A stretch of DNA of 64,000 bases from Pseudomonas sp. GM18 (GCF_000282195.1 NZ_AKJT01000070.1:42049-106048); one strand, 5' to 3'. Shown: positions 45,991 to 55,537, counted from the first letter of the stretch. Notes: generated by a model from the letters alone, not told the origin. Numbers and translations: made by a program.

Positions 45991-47025
45991 CTATTTGACC
46001 TCGACCACAGTGCCCAGCAACCGCTGCAAGGCTTCGTTCACCGCTTTGGGCATGAGCTGGCGCAAGCAGTTGTAATGACCGAAACGGCAGGTGCGATCGA
46101 AGCACGGACTGCATTCGATGCCCAGGCGCACGATCTCGACGTGCTCGGCCAGCGGCGGCGTGAAGCCCGGCGACGTCGAGCCGTACACCGCCACCAACGG
46201 GCGGTTCAGCGCGGCGGCCACGTGCATCAGGCCGGAGTCGTTGGAGACCACCGCGTCGGCGCAGGACAGCAGATCGATGGCCTCGGCCAGGGAAGTGCCG
46301 CCACTGAGGTTCACCGACTCTTCACGCAGCCCCGGAATCAGCCGCCCACGAATGTCTTCGCCCACTGCGTGATCGTTTTTCGAACCAAACAGCCAGACTT
46401 GCCAGCCTTCACGAATCTTCGCCTCGGCGACCTTCGCATAGTGCTCGGACGGCCAGCGCTTGGACTCGCCAAACTCGGCGCCGGGGCACAGCGCCAACAC
46501 CGGACGGTCAAGGGCCAGACCGAACTTGGCCAGCGCGCCATCGCGGGTCACCGGGTCGATCTGCAGGCTCGGTCGTGGATAAGGTTTCGGCAGCTCGATG
46601 CCAGGCTCAAAGGCCAGGGCCATGAAGCGCTCGATCATCAACGGATAACGCTCTTTGTCGAGCGTGCGCACGTCATTGAGCAGGCCGTAGCGGAACTCGC
46701 CACGCCAGCCGGTGCGCTTCGGGATACCGGCAAAAAACGGCACCAGTGCCGACTTCAGGGAATTGGGCAGCGCAATGGCCTGGTCATACTGACCGGCCAG
46801 GGATTTACCGATGCGCCGACGCGTTGCCAGCTCCAGCACGCCATGGCCGAGCGGGAAGCTCAAGGCCTGGCGTACTTCGGGCATGCGCTCGAGAATCGGC
46901 CGGCTCCACTCGGGGGCCAGCACGTCGATTTCGCACTGCGGGTGGCGTTGTTTGAGACACTGAAAAAGTGTCTGCGCCATCACCATGTCACCGACCCAAC
47001 TGGGCCCAACGATCAGAATTTTCAT
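45991..47025 (-). CDS. waaF: LPS heptosyltransferase II
   Basis: Transfers the second heptose of the inner core. The 344-residue GT9 protein begins MKILIVGPSWVGDMVMAQTL at ATG 47025 (an upstream in-frame extension to 47055 has no merit). The donor-binding motif VVSNDSGLMHVAAALNRPLVAVYG and the cysteine-bearing C-terminal loop are present. First gene of the coupled waaF-waaC-waaG-waaP-kinase cluster. In P. aeruginosa an ilvE gene lies just upstream, which is missing here. Confidence 0.97.
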   Translation of the reverse strand: MKILIVGPSWVGDMVMAQTLFQCLKQRHPQCEIDVLAPEWSRPILERMPEVRQALSFPLGHGVLELATRRRIGKSLAGQYDQAIALPNSLKSALVPFFAGIPKRTGWRGEFRYGLLNDVRTLDKERYPLMIERFMALAFEPGIELPKPYPRPSLQIDPVTRDGALAKFGLALDRPVLALCPGAEFGESKRWPSEHYAKVAEAKIREGWQVWLFGSKNDHAVGEDIRGRLIPGLREESVNLSGGTSLAEAIDLLSCADAVVSNDSGLMHVAAALNRPLVAVYGSTSPGFTPPLAEHVEIVRLGIECSPCFDRTCRFGHYNCLRQLMPKAVNEALQRLLGTVVEVK

Positions 47026-47200
47026 GTGGTTTCCAAAAACGAACCGGGGAGGCATACGCCTCCCCGCCTCGAGAATCCAGCACCTGCGGGGTGAGCCGCC
47101 AGGTCATTTGGACGAGCCTGTACAGGCTCGTCAGATCAATTTTTGCACGTCATGTGCGATGCAGCTTAGCTGCCTCAATCTCCAAACACTGCAGATCCAC

Positions 47201-47290
47201 TGTGGGAGCGAGCCTGCTCGCGATAGCGATCTGACAGCCACCATCCATACTGGATGTGACGGCCTCATCGCGAGCAGGCTCGTTCCCACA
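47201..47290. repeat. Inverted repeat of the GAGCCTGCTCGCGAT family
   Basis: Arms 47201-47224 and 47267-47290 pair over 24 bases with one mismatch (TGTGGGAGCGAGCCTGCTCG..). Same family as 39435-39520. It is in the gap of 292 bases between the glnE stop and the waaF start, which otherwise holds nothing recognisable. Confidence 0.88.
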
Positions 47291-47317
47291 GGTATCAGGT
47301 GTTGCAAACATCCCGCT

Positions 47318-50257
47318 TCAGCTTAACCCCAGCTGACGCCAGATCCGCATGACCTGCCGTCGCTCATCCACGAACTGGTCGCCCGGTATCACGCCGGCGT
47401 CCTTCTGCAAGGCCTCCCGGTGAGCGGCGGAGCGGTAGGCCTTATAGACCTCACGCAACAGGCTGGCGTCTTCGGCGGGTATCAACCCGTCCTCCTCCAG
47501 CCCTTCCAGAATGCGGATATTGTCGGTATAGCGCAGCAATGACGGATGTGTTTCAGACCACGCCAGAGCCGCGTATTGCACCATAAATTCAATATCGACG
47601 ATACCTCCAGCGTCCTGCTTGAGATCGAACGGCGCCGTGGCCTCGAAGGCATTTGCCGCCGTGCCCGCCGCAGTGCTCTTGCTGCCGAGATTATCGCGCA
47701 TCTTGGCGCGCATCTCTCTGACCTCCTGGCGCAAGGTCGACAGGTCCCGCGATTTAGCCAATACCGTCGCGCGAACCTTCTCGAACGCCTGGCCGACATC
47801 CTGACTACCCACCAGCACCCGCGCCCGCACCAGCGCCTGGTGCTCCCAGGTCCAGGCCTCGTTCTCCTGATACCGGGCAAACGCCCCCAATGAACTCACC
47901 AACAAACCGGAAGCACCGGACGGTCGCAGGCGCATGTCCACTTCATACAGCTGACCGGAGTTGGTCTGCGCCGTCAGCAAGTGAATGATCCGCTGCCCGA
48001 GCCGGGTAAAGAACTGCGCACCGTCGATGGGTTTCGGGCCGTCGGTTTCCGCTTGCGGATCCGCGTCATGGATGAACACCAGGTCCAGGTCCGAACTGTG
48101 CCCCAATTCCAGACCGCCGACTTTCCCGTAACCGACAATGATGAATCCAGGGTCGCACACGCTGCCGTCGGTGCGCAGCGGTGTACCGTACTTGGCCACC
48201 GTCTGGCGCCAGGCCAGGGCCAGCACTTGTTCGAGGATCGCTTCGGCAAGCCAGGTCAGGTAATCGCTGACTTTCATCAATGGCAGGCTACCGGCAATTT
48301 CCGAAGCGGCGACGCGCAAGCGATGCGCCAGTTTGAAATGCCGCAGGGCTTCCATTTGTTGCTCGAGATCGTCTTCGGGGATGCGCGTCAGACGTTCGCG
48401 CAACTCGGCCGCCAGTTCCGGTGCCAGCGGCGGCTTGAACAACCGGCCTTCGTTGAGCAATTCGTCGAGCAGCAACGGGAAGCGCGTGATCTGTTCGGCA
48501 ATCCACGGGCTCGCCGCGCACAGAGTCAGCAGACGGCGCAGCGCACCGGGGTTTTCGGTCAGCAGCACCAGATAGGCGGAACGCCGCGCCACGGCCTCAA
48601 CCAGTGGCAGCACGCGTTCCAGCACCAGATCAGGATTGGCGTGCTCCACGGCCTGGGCCAGCAAGCGCGGAATAAAAGCATCGAGGCGTTCCCGCCCCAA
48701 ACGCTGCATGGCACGCAATTGCGGACTGCCGCGCAGACTGGCCAATGCTTTCAGCGCCTTGCCGGCATCGGCGAAACCGCCCTCTTCGAGTTGGCGGCAC
48801 GCGGCTTCTTCGTCCTGGGCTTCTTCCCAGAGCGGCAGCCATTCCCCGCCGACCACCACTTCGCTCTCGGTGCCTTGCTCTTCATCGGGATCGGCAATCA
48901 CCTGACCAAAGTGCCAGGCCACCCGTCCACGCCAGTACATCAGTTGTTCGTGGAATGCCGTCCAGTTGGCAAAGCCGAGCATGAAGGCAATGCGCGCTTG
49001 ATCCTGTGCGCCATCCGGTAACATCTGGGTCTGGCGGTCGGCAATCGCCTGAATCGCATGCTCGGTGTAACGCAGGAATTCGTAGCCTTCGCGCAGTTCG
49101 CTGACCACCGCCGGCGGCAGGTAGCCCTGCCCCTCCAGGGTGCCCAGCACTTTTAATAGAGGGCGTTGCTGCAGGCTCAGGTCGCGACCACCGTGAATCA
49201 GCTGGAAGGCCTGGGCGATAAACTCGACTTCACGGATACCGCCAGAACCGAGCTTGATATTGTCGGCCATACCCTTGCGTCGGACTTCCTGCTGGATCAA
49301 CTGCTTCATGGTGCGCAGCGCTTCGATGGCCGAGAAGTCCAGGTAACGCCGGTAAACGAACGGCCGCAGCATCTCGAGCAACTGGGCGCCGGCCACCTGA
49401 TCGCCGGCCACCACCCGCGCCTTGATCATCGCGTAGCGTTCCCAGTCGCGCCCCTGATCCTGGTAGTACTGCTCCAGCGCATTGAAGCTCAGCACCAGAG
49501 CGCCGGACGAACCGTAAGGCCGCAAGCGCATGTCGACGCGGAACACGAAGCCGTCAACGGTCATCGGGTCCAGTGCCTTGATCAGACGCTGGCCGAGGCG
49601 AATGAAAAATTCCTGGTTATCCAGCGAGCGTTTCACGCCGACGGTTTCGCCGCCCTCGGGGTAGGCAAAGATCAGGTCGATGTCCGACGACAGGTTCAGC
49701 TCCACCGCGCCGAGTTTGCCCATGCCGAGGATGACCATCTGCTGCGCCTCACCGCTGCGCCGCCCGGTGGGAACGCCGAACTGCTGGCAATGCCGCGAGT
49801 ACAACCACTGATAGGCCTGATCGATGCTGGCATCGGCCATGTCCGAGAGGTCGCGACAGGTCTGCACCAGATCGGCCTGGCGAGTCAGGTCGCGCCAGAT
49901 GATCCGTACCTGATGACGATTACGCTGGCGGCGCAGGGCACGGCCTAGCTGGTCGTCGGTTTCGGCAGCGCTCACCGCCGCTGCAATCTGTGCGCACAAC
50001 TCGCCCGGCGCCAAGGCGCGGTCCAGTTCGCCGGACTGCACCAGTTCCAGCAACATCAAAGGGTCACGCAGACTCTGTTCAATCACAAAGTCGCTGGCAG
50101 CGGTGACGCGGGCAAATTGCGCCCAGCGTTCAGGCGTCCAGGCAGACAGCCCATGGTCGTCGGGAAGAACCCCGACAGTCGTACGGAACGACTGCTCGGC
50201 GCGGGTGACAAACGGCAGGAGCCCATCGGGCAGTTCGGCAAGCGAAGGGAGGCTCAT
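47318..50257 (-). CDS. glnE: Glutamine synthetase adenylyltransferase/deadenylase
   Basis: Adjusts glutamine synthetase activity by adding or removing AMP. At 979 residues it has the family's double layout. The N-terminal half has MVILGMGKLGAVELNLSSDI (nucleotidyltransferase site, deadenylation) and the C-terminal half has GYGKVGGLELGHSSDLDLVF (adenylation), each followed by a helical domain. ATG at 50257 has AAGGAT upstream. Divergent from aceE across 383 bases. Confidence 0.97.
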   Translation of the reverse strand: MSLPSLAELPDGLLPFVTRAEQSFRTTVGVLPDDHGLSAWTPERWAQFARVTAASDFVIEQSLRDPLMLLELVQSGELDRALAPGELCAQIAAAVSAAETDDQLGRALRRQRNRHQVRIIWRDLTRQADLVQTCRDLSDMADASIDQAYQWLYSRHCQQFGVPTGRRSGEAQQMVILGMGKLGAVELNLSSDIDLIFAYPEGGETVGVKRSLDNQEFFIRLGQRLIKALDPMTVDGFVFRVDMRLRPYGSSGALVLSFNALEQYYQDQGRDWERYAMIKARVVAGDQVAGAQLLEMLRPFVYRRYLDFSAIEALRTMKQLIQQEVRRKGMADNIKLGSGGIREVEFIAQAFQLIHGGRDLSLQQRPLLKVLGTLEGQGYLPPAVVSELREGYEFLRYTEHAIQAIADRQTQMLPDGAQDQARIAFMLGFANWTAFHEQLMYWRGRVAWHFGQVIADPDEEQGTESEVVVGGEWLPLWEEAQDEEAACRQLEEGGFADAGKALKALASLRGSPQLRAMQRLGRERLDAFIPRLLAQAVEHANPDLVLERVLPLVEAVARRSAYLVLLTENPGALRRLLTLCAASPWIAEQITRFPLLLDELLNEGRLFKPPLAPELAAELRERLTRIPEDDLEQQMEALRHFKLAHRLRVAASEIAGSLPLMKVSDYLTWLAEAILEQVLALAWRQTVAKYGTPLRTDGSVCDPGFIIVGYGKVGGLELGHSSDLDLVFIHDADPQAETDGPKPIDGAQFFTRLGQRIIHLLTAQTNSGQLYEVDMRLRPSGASGLLVSSLGAFARYQENEAWTWEHQALVRARVLVGSQDVGQAFEKVRATVLAKSRDLSTLRQEVREMRAKMRDNLGSKSTAAGTAANAFEATAPFDLKQDAGGIVDIEFMVQYAALAWSETHPSLLRYTDNIRILEGLEEDGLIPAEDASLLREVYKAYRSAAHREALQKDAGVIPGDQFVDERRQVMRIWRQLGLS

Positions 50258-50463
50258 GGTCTATCCTTGATCGGCGTGTGAAGGGCTGCATGTAGTGATT
50301 CGTGAAAACACGCTACGTGACTGACTGTCGAACAAAGGTTAGAAATAGCTGAAATTTCTTTATTTTTGGCAGCGATCATCAAGCTTCCACCTTTTTCGAT
50401 TGGCAAAAGACCAACCTTAACGATTATTCTCACAACGCAGCCGGAGGCCACAAGCCAATCATC

Positions 50464-50478
50464 TGTAGTTTTACTACT
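50464..50478. promoter_or_regulatory. Candidate operator 1 upstream of aceE
   Basis: TGTAGTTTTACTACT, an inverted repeat of the form TGTAGT-N3-ACTACA with one mismatch. It lies a few bases before a possible -10 (TATACA at 50483-50488), where a repressor would block the promoter. A near-identical site is 52 bases downstream. Confidence 0.6.
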
Positions 50479-50515
50479 CGTCTATACATTCGAAAGGCTG
50501 AAATGCCCGAAGATT

Positions 50516-50530
50516 TGTAGTAAAACTACA
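50516..50530. promoter_or_regulatory. Candidate operator 2 upstream of aceE
   Basis: TGTAGTAAAACTACA, a perfect 6-3-6 palindrome. Its centre is 52 bases from that of operator 1, about five helical turns, so both sites face the same side of DNA. The palindrome type suits a GntR-family (FadR or PdhR-like) regulator; the protein is not in this window. Confidence 0.65.
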
Positions 50531-50640
50531 CGCCGCCGGAACAACCTATCGGCAATCCAAGAATTTATATCGTCTGCCCACAAGGCCAGTCGCAAACTCA
50601 GGCAACCGATTCTGGAAGCCTTTCCGCCCTGGAGCAAGCC

Positions 50641-53286
50641 ATGCAAGACCTCGATCCCGTCGAAACCCAGGAATGGCTGGACGCCCTGGAATCGGTTCTC
50701 GACAAAGAAGGCGAAGACCGTGCTCACTATCTGATGACCCGTATGGGCGAACTCGCAACCCGTAGCGGTTCGCAATTGCCTTACGCCATCACCACGCCAT
50801 ACCGCAATACCATTCCTGTTACCCACGAAGCACGCATGCCTGGCGACCTGTTCATGGAACGCCGCATTCGCTCGCTGGTACGCTGGAACGCGATGGCCAT
50901 GGTGATGCGCACGAACCTGAAAGATTCTGACCTGGGCGGTCACATCTCCAGCTTCGCTTCCAGCGCAACCCTGTACGACATCGGCTTCAACTATTTCTTC
51001 CAGGCCCCGACCGACGAACACGGCGGCGACCTGATCTACTTCCAGGGTCACACCTCGCCAGGCGTTTACGCCCGTGCGTTCATGGAAGGCCGCATCACCG
51101 AAGACCAGATGAACAACTTCCGCCAGGAAGTCGACGGTCAGGGCCTGTCGTCCTACCCGCACCCATGGCTGATGCCTGACTTCTGGCAGTTCCCGACCGT
51201 ATCCATGGGTCTGGGCCCGATCCAGGCGATCTACCAGGCACGCTTCATGAAGTACCTGGAACACCGTGGTTTCATCCAGCCAGGCAAACAGAAAGTCTGG
51301 TGCTTCCTGGGCGACGGCGAGTGCGACGAGCCGGAATCCCTGGGCGCGATCTCCCTGGCCGGCCGCGAGAAGCTGGACAACCTGATCTTCGTCATCAACT
51401 GCAACCTGCAGCGCCTCGACGGCCCGGTTCGCGGCAACGGCAAGATCATCCAGGAACTCGAAGGCGTGTTCCGCGGTGCTCAGTGGAACGTGACCAAAGT
51501 CATCTGGGGCCGTTTCTGGGACCCACTGCTGGCCAAGGACACCCACGGTATCCTGCAACGCCGCATGGACGAAGTCATCGACGGCGAGTACCAGAACTAC
51601 AAAGCCAAAGACGGTGCGTTCGTGCGTGAACACTTCTTCAACACGCCAGAACTCAAGGCGATGGTCGAAGATCTGTCCGACGACGAGATCTGGAAACTCA
51701 ACCGTGGCGGCCACGACCCGTACAAGGTCTACGCGGCGTACCACGAAGCGGTCAACCACAAAGAACAACCGACCGTCATCCTGGCCAAGACCATCAAGGG
51801 TTATGGCACCGGTGCCGGCGAAGCGAAAAACACTGCGCACAACACCAAGAAAGTCGATGTCGACAGCCTGAAGTTGTTCCGTGATCGTTTCGACATCCCG
51901 GTCAAGGACGAAGAGTTGGAGAACCTGCCGTTCTTCAAACCGGAAGAAGGCAGCGCCGAAGCCCGTTACCTGGCCGAGCGCCGTACCGCACTGGGCGGTT
52001 TCGTACCTCAGCGTCGCGCCAAGAGCTTCAACATCCCGACCCCTCCACTGGACACCCTCAAGGCGATCCTGGACGGCTCGGGCGACCGTGAAATTTCCAC
52101 TACCATGGCCTTCGTGCGGGTCCTCGCACAACTGGTCAAGGACAAGGAGATCGGCCCGCGCATCGTACCGATCATCCCGGACGAAGCCCGTACCTTTGGT
52201 ATGGAAGGCATGTTCCGTCAGCTGGGCATCTACTCCTCCGTCGGCCAGCTCTACGAGCCAGTCGATAAAGACCAGGTGATGTTCTACAAGGAAGACCAGA
52301 AGGGCCAGATCCTCGAAGAAGGCATCAACGAAGCGGGCGCCATGAGTTCCTTCATCGCTGCCGGTACTTCGTACTCCAGCCACAACCAGCCGATGCTGCC
52401 GTTCTACATCTTCTACTCGATGTTCGGCTTCCAGCGTATTGGCGACCTGGCCTGGGCCGCCGGCGACAGCCGTACCCGTGGCTTCCTGATCGGCGGCACC
52501 GCCGGCCGGACCACCCTGAACGGTGAAGGCCTGCAACACGAAGACGGTCACAGCCACCTGCTGGCTGCCACCATCCCGAACTGCCGCACCTACGATCCAA
52601 CCTACGGCTACGAGCTGGCGGTGATCATTCAGGACGGCATGAAGAAGATGACCGAAGAGCAACAGGACGTCTTCTACTACATCACCGTAATGAACGAGTC
52701 CTACCAGCAGCCAGCCATGCCGGCCGGTGCCGAAGAAGGCATCAAGAAAGGCATGTACCTGCTCGAGGAAGACACCCGCGAAGCGGCGCACCACGTTCAG
52801 CTGATGGGCTCCGGCACCATCCTGCGTGAAGTCCGTGAAGCGGCGAAGATCCTGCGTGAAGAGTTCAACGTCGGCGCCGACGTGTGGAGCGTTACCAGCT
52901 TCAACGAACTGCGTCGCGATGGCCTGGCCGTTGAGCGTACCAACCGTCTGCACCCTGGCCAGAAGCCTAAGCTGAGCTACGTCGAAGAGTGCCTGAACGG
53001 CCGTAAAGGTCCGGTCATTGCGTCTACCGACTACATGAAGCTGTTCGCTGAACAAATTCGTCAGTGGGTCCCGTCCAAGGAATTCAAAGTCCTGGGCACC
53101 GATGGTTTCGGCCGCAGTGACAGCCGCAAGAAGCTGCGTCACTTCTTCGAAGTAGACCGTCATTTCGTGGTGTTGGCAGCCCTGGAAGCCTTGGCTGACC
53201 GTGGTGACATCGAACCTAAAGTGGTGGCTGAAGCCATCGCCAAGTTCGGCATCAACCCGGAAAAACGCAACCCACTGGACTGCTGA
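50641..53286 (+). CDS. aceE: Pyruvate dehydrogenase E1 component (homodimeric type)
   Basis: Thiamine-diphosphate-dependent decarboxylase of the pyruvate dehydrogenase complex; links glycolysis to the TCA cycle. At 881 residues it is the homodimeric E1 form. The ThDP-binding stretch is FLGDGECDEPESLGAI with INCNLQRLDGPVRGN, and the middle has GHDPYKVYAAYHEAVNH. ATG at 50641 with GGAG eight bases upstream. Followed after 11 bases by aceF. Confidence 0.98.
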   Translation: MQDLDPVETQEWLDALESVLDKEGEDRAHYLMTRMGELATRSGSQLPYAITTPYRNTIPVTHEARMPGDLFMERRIRSLVRWNAMAMVMRTNLKDSDLGGHISSFASSATLYDIGFNYFFQAPTDEHGGDLIYFQGHTSPGVYARAFMEGRITEDQMNNFRQEVDGQGLSSYPHPWLMPDFWQFPTVSMGLGPIQAIYQARFMKYLEHRGFIQPGKQKVWCFLGDGECDEPESLGAISLAGREKLDNLIFVINCNLQRLDGPVRGNGKIIQELEGVFRGAQWNVTKVIWGRFWDPLLAKDTHGILQRRMDEVIDGEYQNYKAKDGAFVREHFFNTPELKAMVEDLSDDEIWKLNRGGHDPYKVYAAYHEAVNHKEQPTVILAKTIKGYGTGAGEAKNTAHNTKKVDVDSLKLFRDRFDIPVKDEELENLPFFKPEEGSAEARYLAERRTALGGFVPQRRAKSFNIPTPPLDTLKAILDGSGDREISTTMAFVRVLAQLVKDKEIGPRIVPIIPDEARTFGMEGMFRQLGIYSSVGQLYEPVDKDQVMFYKEDQKGQILEEGINEAGAMSSFIAAGTSYSSHNQPMLPFYIFYSMFGFQRIGDLAWAAGDSRTRGFLIGGTAGRTTLNGEGLQHEDGHSHLLAATIPNCRTYDPTYGYELAVIIQDGMKKMTEEQQDVFYYITVMNESYQQPAMPAGAEEGIKKGMYLLEEDTREAAHHVQLMGSGTILREVREAAKILREEFNVGADVWSVTSFNELRRDGLAVERTNRLHPGQKPKLSYVEECLNGRKGPVIASTDYMKLFAEQIRQWVPSKEFKVLGTDGFGRSDSRKKLRHFFEVDRHFVVLAALEALADRGDIEPKVVAEAIAKFGINPEKRNPLDC

Positions 53287-53297
53287 GGAGACACTCT

Positions 53298-55256
53298 GTG
53301 AGCGAACTCATTCGCGTACCTGACATCGGCAGCGGTGAAGGTGAAGTAATTGAACTGTTTGTGAAGGTCGGCGACCGTATCGAAGCCGATCAGAGCATCC
53401 TGACGCTGGAATCGGACAAGGCGAGCATGGAAGTGCCTGCGCCTAAGGCCGGCATCATCAAGAGCCTGAAAGTGAAGCTGGGCGATCGCCTGAAAGAAGG
53501 CGACGAACTGCTGGAACTGGAAGTCGAAGGTGCCGCTGCGCCAGCCCCTGCGGCTGCCGCTGCGCCGGCGGCCAAAGCTGAAGCCAAACCGGCTGCTGCT
53601 CCTGCGCCGGCGGCCCCTGCTGCCGCGCCGGCTGCTGCCAGCATTCAGCAAGTGCACGTGCCGGACATCGGTTCGTCAGGCAAGGCCCAGATCATCGAGA
53701 TCCAGGTCAAGGTCGGCGACACCGTCGAGGCTGATCAGTCGCTGATCACCCTGGAATCCGACAAGGCCAGCATGGAAATCCCTTCGCCTGCCGCTGGCGT
53801 AGTCAAGGCCATCAGCGTCAAGCTCAACGACGAAGTCGGTACCGGCGACCTGATCCTGGATCTGGAAGTAGCGGGTGCTACGGCCCCGGCAGCTGCCGCT
53901 CCTGCTCAGGTTGCTGCTCCAGCCGCTGCCGCTGCGCCTGCTCCGGCAGCCGCTCCAGCTGCACCGGTTGCTGACAGCGTTCAGGACATTCACGTCCCGG
54001 ACATCGGTTCGGCTGGCAAGGCCAAGATCATCGAAGTACTGGTCAAGGCTGGCGACACCGTTGCCGCCGACCAGTCGCTGATCACCCTGGAATCCGACAA
54101 GGCGAGCATGGAAATCCCATCGCCTGCCGCTGGCGTGGTGGAAAGCATTTCCATCAAGCTGGATGACGAAGTCGGTACCGGCGACCTGATCCTGAAGCTG
54201 AAAGTCAAAGGCGCGGCACCTGCTGCAGCCCCGGCTCCAGCCGCTGCTGCGCCGAGCGCTCCTGCTGCTGCACCTGCCGCTCAGGCTCCGGCTGCACCTG
54301 CTGCCGCCCCGGCCGCTGCTCCAGCCAAGCCTGGCGCCAAGGTTCACGCAGGTCCTGCGGTGCGTCAACTGGCCCGTGAATTCGGCGTCGAGCTGAGCGC
54401 CGTTGGCGCCAGCGGTCCACACGGTCGCATCCTGAAGGAAGACGTGCAGGTTTACGTCAAGGCCATGATGCAGAAGGCCAAGGAAGCTCCGGCCGCTGCG
54501 GCTGGTGCAACCGGTGGCGCGGGCATCCCGCCGATTCCGGTCGTGGACTTCAGCCGCTTCGGCGAAATCGAAGAAGTGCCGATGACCCGCCTGATGCAGG
54601 TCGGCGCCGCCAACCTGCACCGCAGCTGGCTGAACGTGCCGCACGTGACGCAATTCGACTCGGCGGATATCACCGAGCTGGAAGCGTTCCGTAACGCGCA
54701 GAAAGCCGTTGCAGAGAAGGCCGGCGTCAAGCTGACCATCCTGCCGCTGCTGCTCAAGTCGTGCGCACACCTGCTCAAGGAACTGCCGGACTTCAACAGC
54801 TCGCTGGCACCAAGCGGCAAAGCGATCATCCGCAAGAAGTACGTGAACATCGGTTTCGCGGTCGACACCCCGGATGGCCTGCTGGTACCGGTCATCAAGA
54901 ACGTCGACCAGAAGAGCCTCCTGCAACTGGCCGCTGAAGCTGCTTCCCTGGCTGAAAAAGCCCGGACCAAGAAGCTTTCGTCGGACGAGATGCAAGGCGC
55001 CTGCTTCACCATTTCCAGCCTTGGCCATATTGGCGGCACCGGCTTCACGCCGATCGTCAACGCGCCGGAAGTGGCGATCCTCGGTGTTTCCAAGGCAACC
55101 ATCCAGCCAGTCTGGGACGGCAAAGCCTTCCAGCCGAAACTGATGCTGCCGCTGTCGCTGTCCTATGATCACCGTGTGATCAACGGCGCCGCTGCTGCAC
55201 GCTTCACCAAGCGTCTGAGCGACCTGCTGGCGGACATCCGCACCATCCTGCTGTAA
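53298..55256 (+). CDS. aceF: Dihydrolipoamide acetyltransferase (E2p), three lipoyl domains
   Basis: Core of the pyruvate dehydrogenase complex. The 652-residue protein has three N-terminal lipoyl domains, each with ESDKASME and the lipoylated lysine at residues 41, 156 and 268. They are joined by alanine/proline-rich linkers and followed by a peripheral-subunit-binding domain (HAGPAVRQLAREFGVELSAV). The C-terminal catalytic domain ends with SYDHRVINGAAAARF. The catalytic histidine is followed by Asn rather than Asp, as in Azotobacter E2p. GTG start at 53298 with GAGGAG upstream. E3 is not adjacent. Confidence 0.98.
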   Translation: MSELIRVPDIGSGEGEVIELFVKVGDRIEADQSILTLESDKASMEVPAPKAGIIKSLKVKLGDRLKEGDELLELEVEGAAAPAPAAAAAPAAKAEAKPAAAPAPAAPAAAPAAASIQQVHVPDIGSSGKAQIIEIQVKVGDTVEADQSLITLESDKASMEIPSPAAGVVKAISVKLNDEVGTGDLILDLEVAGATAPAAAAPAQVAAPAAAAAPAPAAAPAAPVADSVQDIHVPDIGSAGKAKIIEVLVKAGDTVAADQSLITLESDKASMEIPSPAAGVVESISIKLDDEVGTGDLILKLKVKGAAPAAAPAPAAAAPSAPAAAPAAQAPAAPAAAPAAAPAKPGAKVHAGPAVRQLAREFGVELSAVGASGPHGRILKEDVQVYVKAMMQKAKEAPAAAAGATGGAGIPPIPVVDFSRFGEIEEVPMTRLMQVGAANLHRSWLNVPHVTQFDSADITELEAFRNAQKAVAEKAGVKLTILPLLLKSCAHLLKELPDFNSSLAPSGKAIIRKKYVNIGFAVDTPDGLLVPVIKNVDQKSLLQLAAEAASLAEKARTKKLSSDEMQGACFTISSLGHIGGTGFTPIVNAPEVAILGVSKATIQPVWDGKAFQPKLMLPLSLSYDHRVINGAAAARFTKRLSDLLADIRTILL

Positions 55257-55326
55257 CACCGGCCGGCCCTCCCCCAGGAGGGCCAGTCGCGTTCCACGTT
55301 TTCCGAGCGCCACGCTCGTACCTCAA

Positions 55327-55353
55327 CCCCGCCAATTTGGCGGGGCTTTTTTT
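55327..55353 (+). terminator. Intrinsic terminator of the aceEF operon
   Basis: CCCCGCC at 55327-55333 pairs with GGCGGGG at 55339-55345, followed by CTTTTTTT. A second G/C-rich hairpin (GGCCCTCC/GGAGGGCC) lies just ahead at about 55264-55284. Confidence 0.88.
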
Positions 55354-55388
55354 GCCCTGAAGAAAGCCCTCCGCGTTTCAGCATCCTA

Positions 55389-55537
55389 TGTAGCAGCTGT
55401 CGAGCCCCAGCGAGGCTGCGTTCGGCTGCGTAGCAGTCGTGAATCCGGCCGACGCGGTGTGCCTGATGCACTGCAAGTTCTGGTTTGACGACTGCTACGC
55501 AGCCGAACGCAGCCTCGCAAGCTCGACAGCTGCTACG
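55389..55537. repeat. Long palindrome between aceF and the phosphatase gene
   Basis: Outer arms begin TGTAGCAGCTGTCGAG at 55389 and end with the complementary CTCGACAGCTGCTAC at 55537; the inner part GAGGCTGCGTTCGGCTGCGTAGCAGTCGT pairs with ACGACTGCTACGCAGCCGAACGCAGCCTC. Total arm length is about 50 bases. The inner module is shared with 22765-22887. No gene is supported from 55257 to 55701. Confidence 0.87.

Noticed and set aside
50482..53163. Open frame of 893 codons on the - strand opposite aceE
   Set aside because: Shadow of the well-supported aceE gene; no ribosome site or recognisable domain.
53530..54330. Repeated segments in aceF considered as a DNA repeat array or CRISPR-like structure
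   Set aside because: The repeats are the coding copies of lipoyl domains and linkers, with no regular short repeat/spacer pattern.
53676..55313. Long - strand frame opposite aceF
   Set aside because: Arises from the repetitive Ala/Pro-rich DNA of aceF; Ser/Arg/Gly-rich low-complexity translation.
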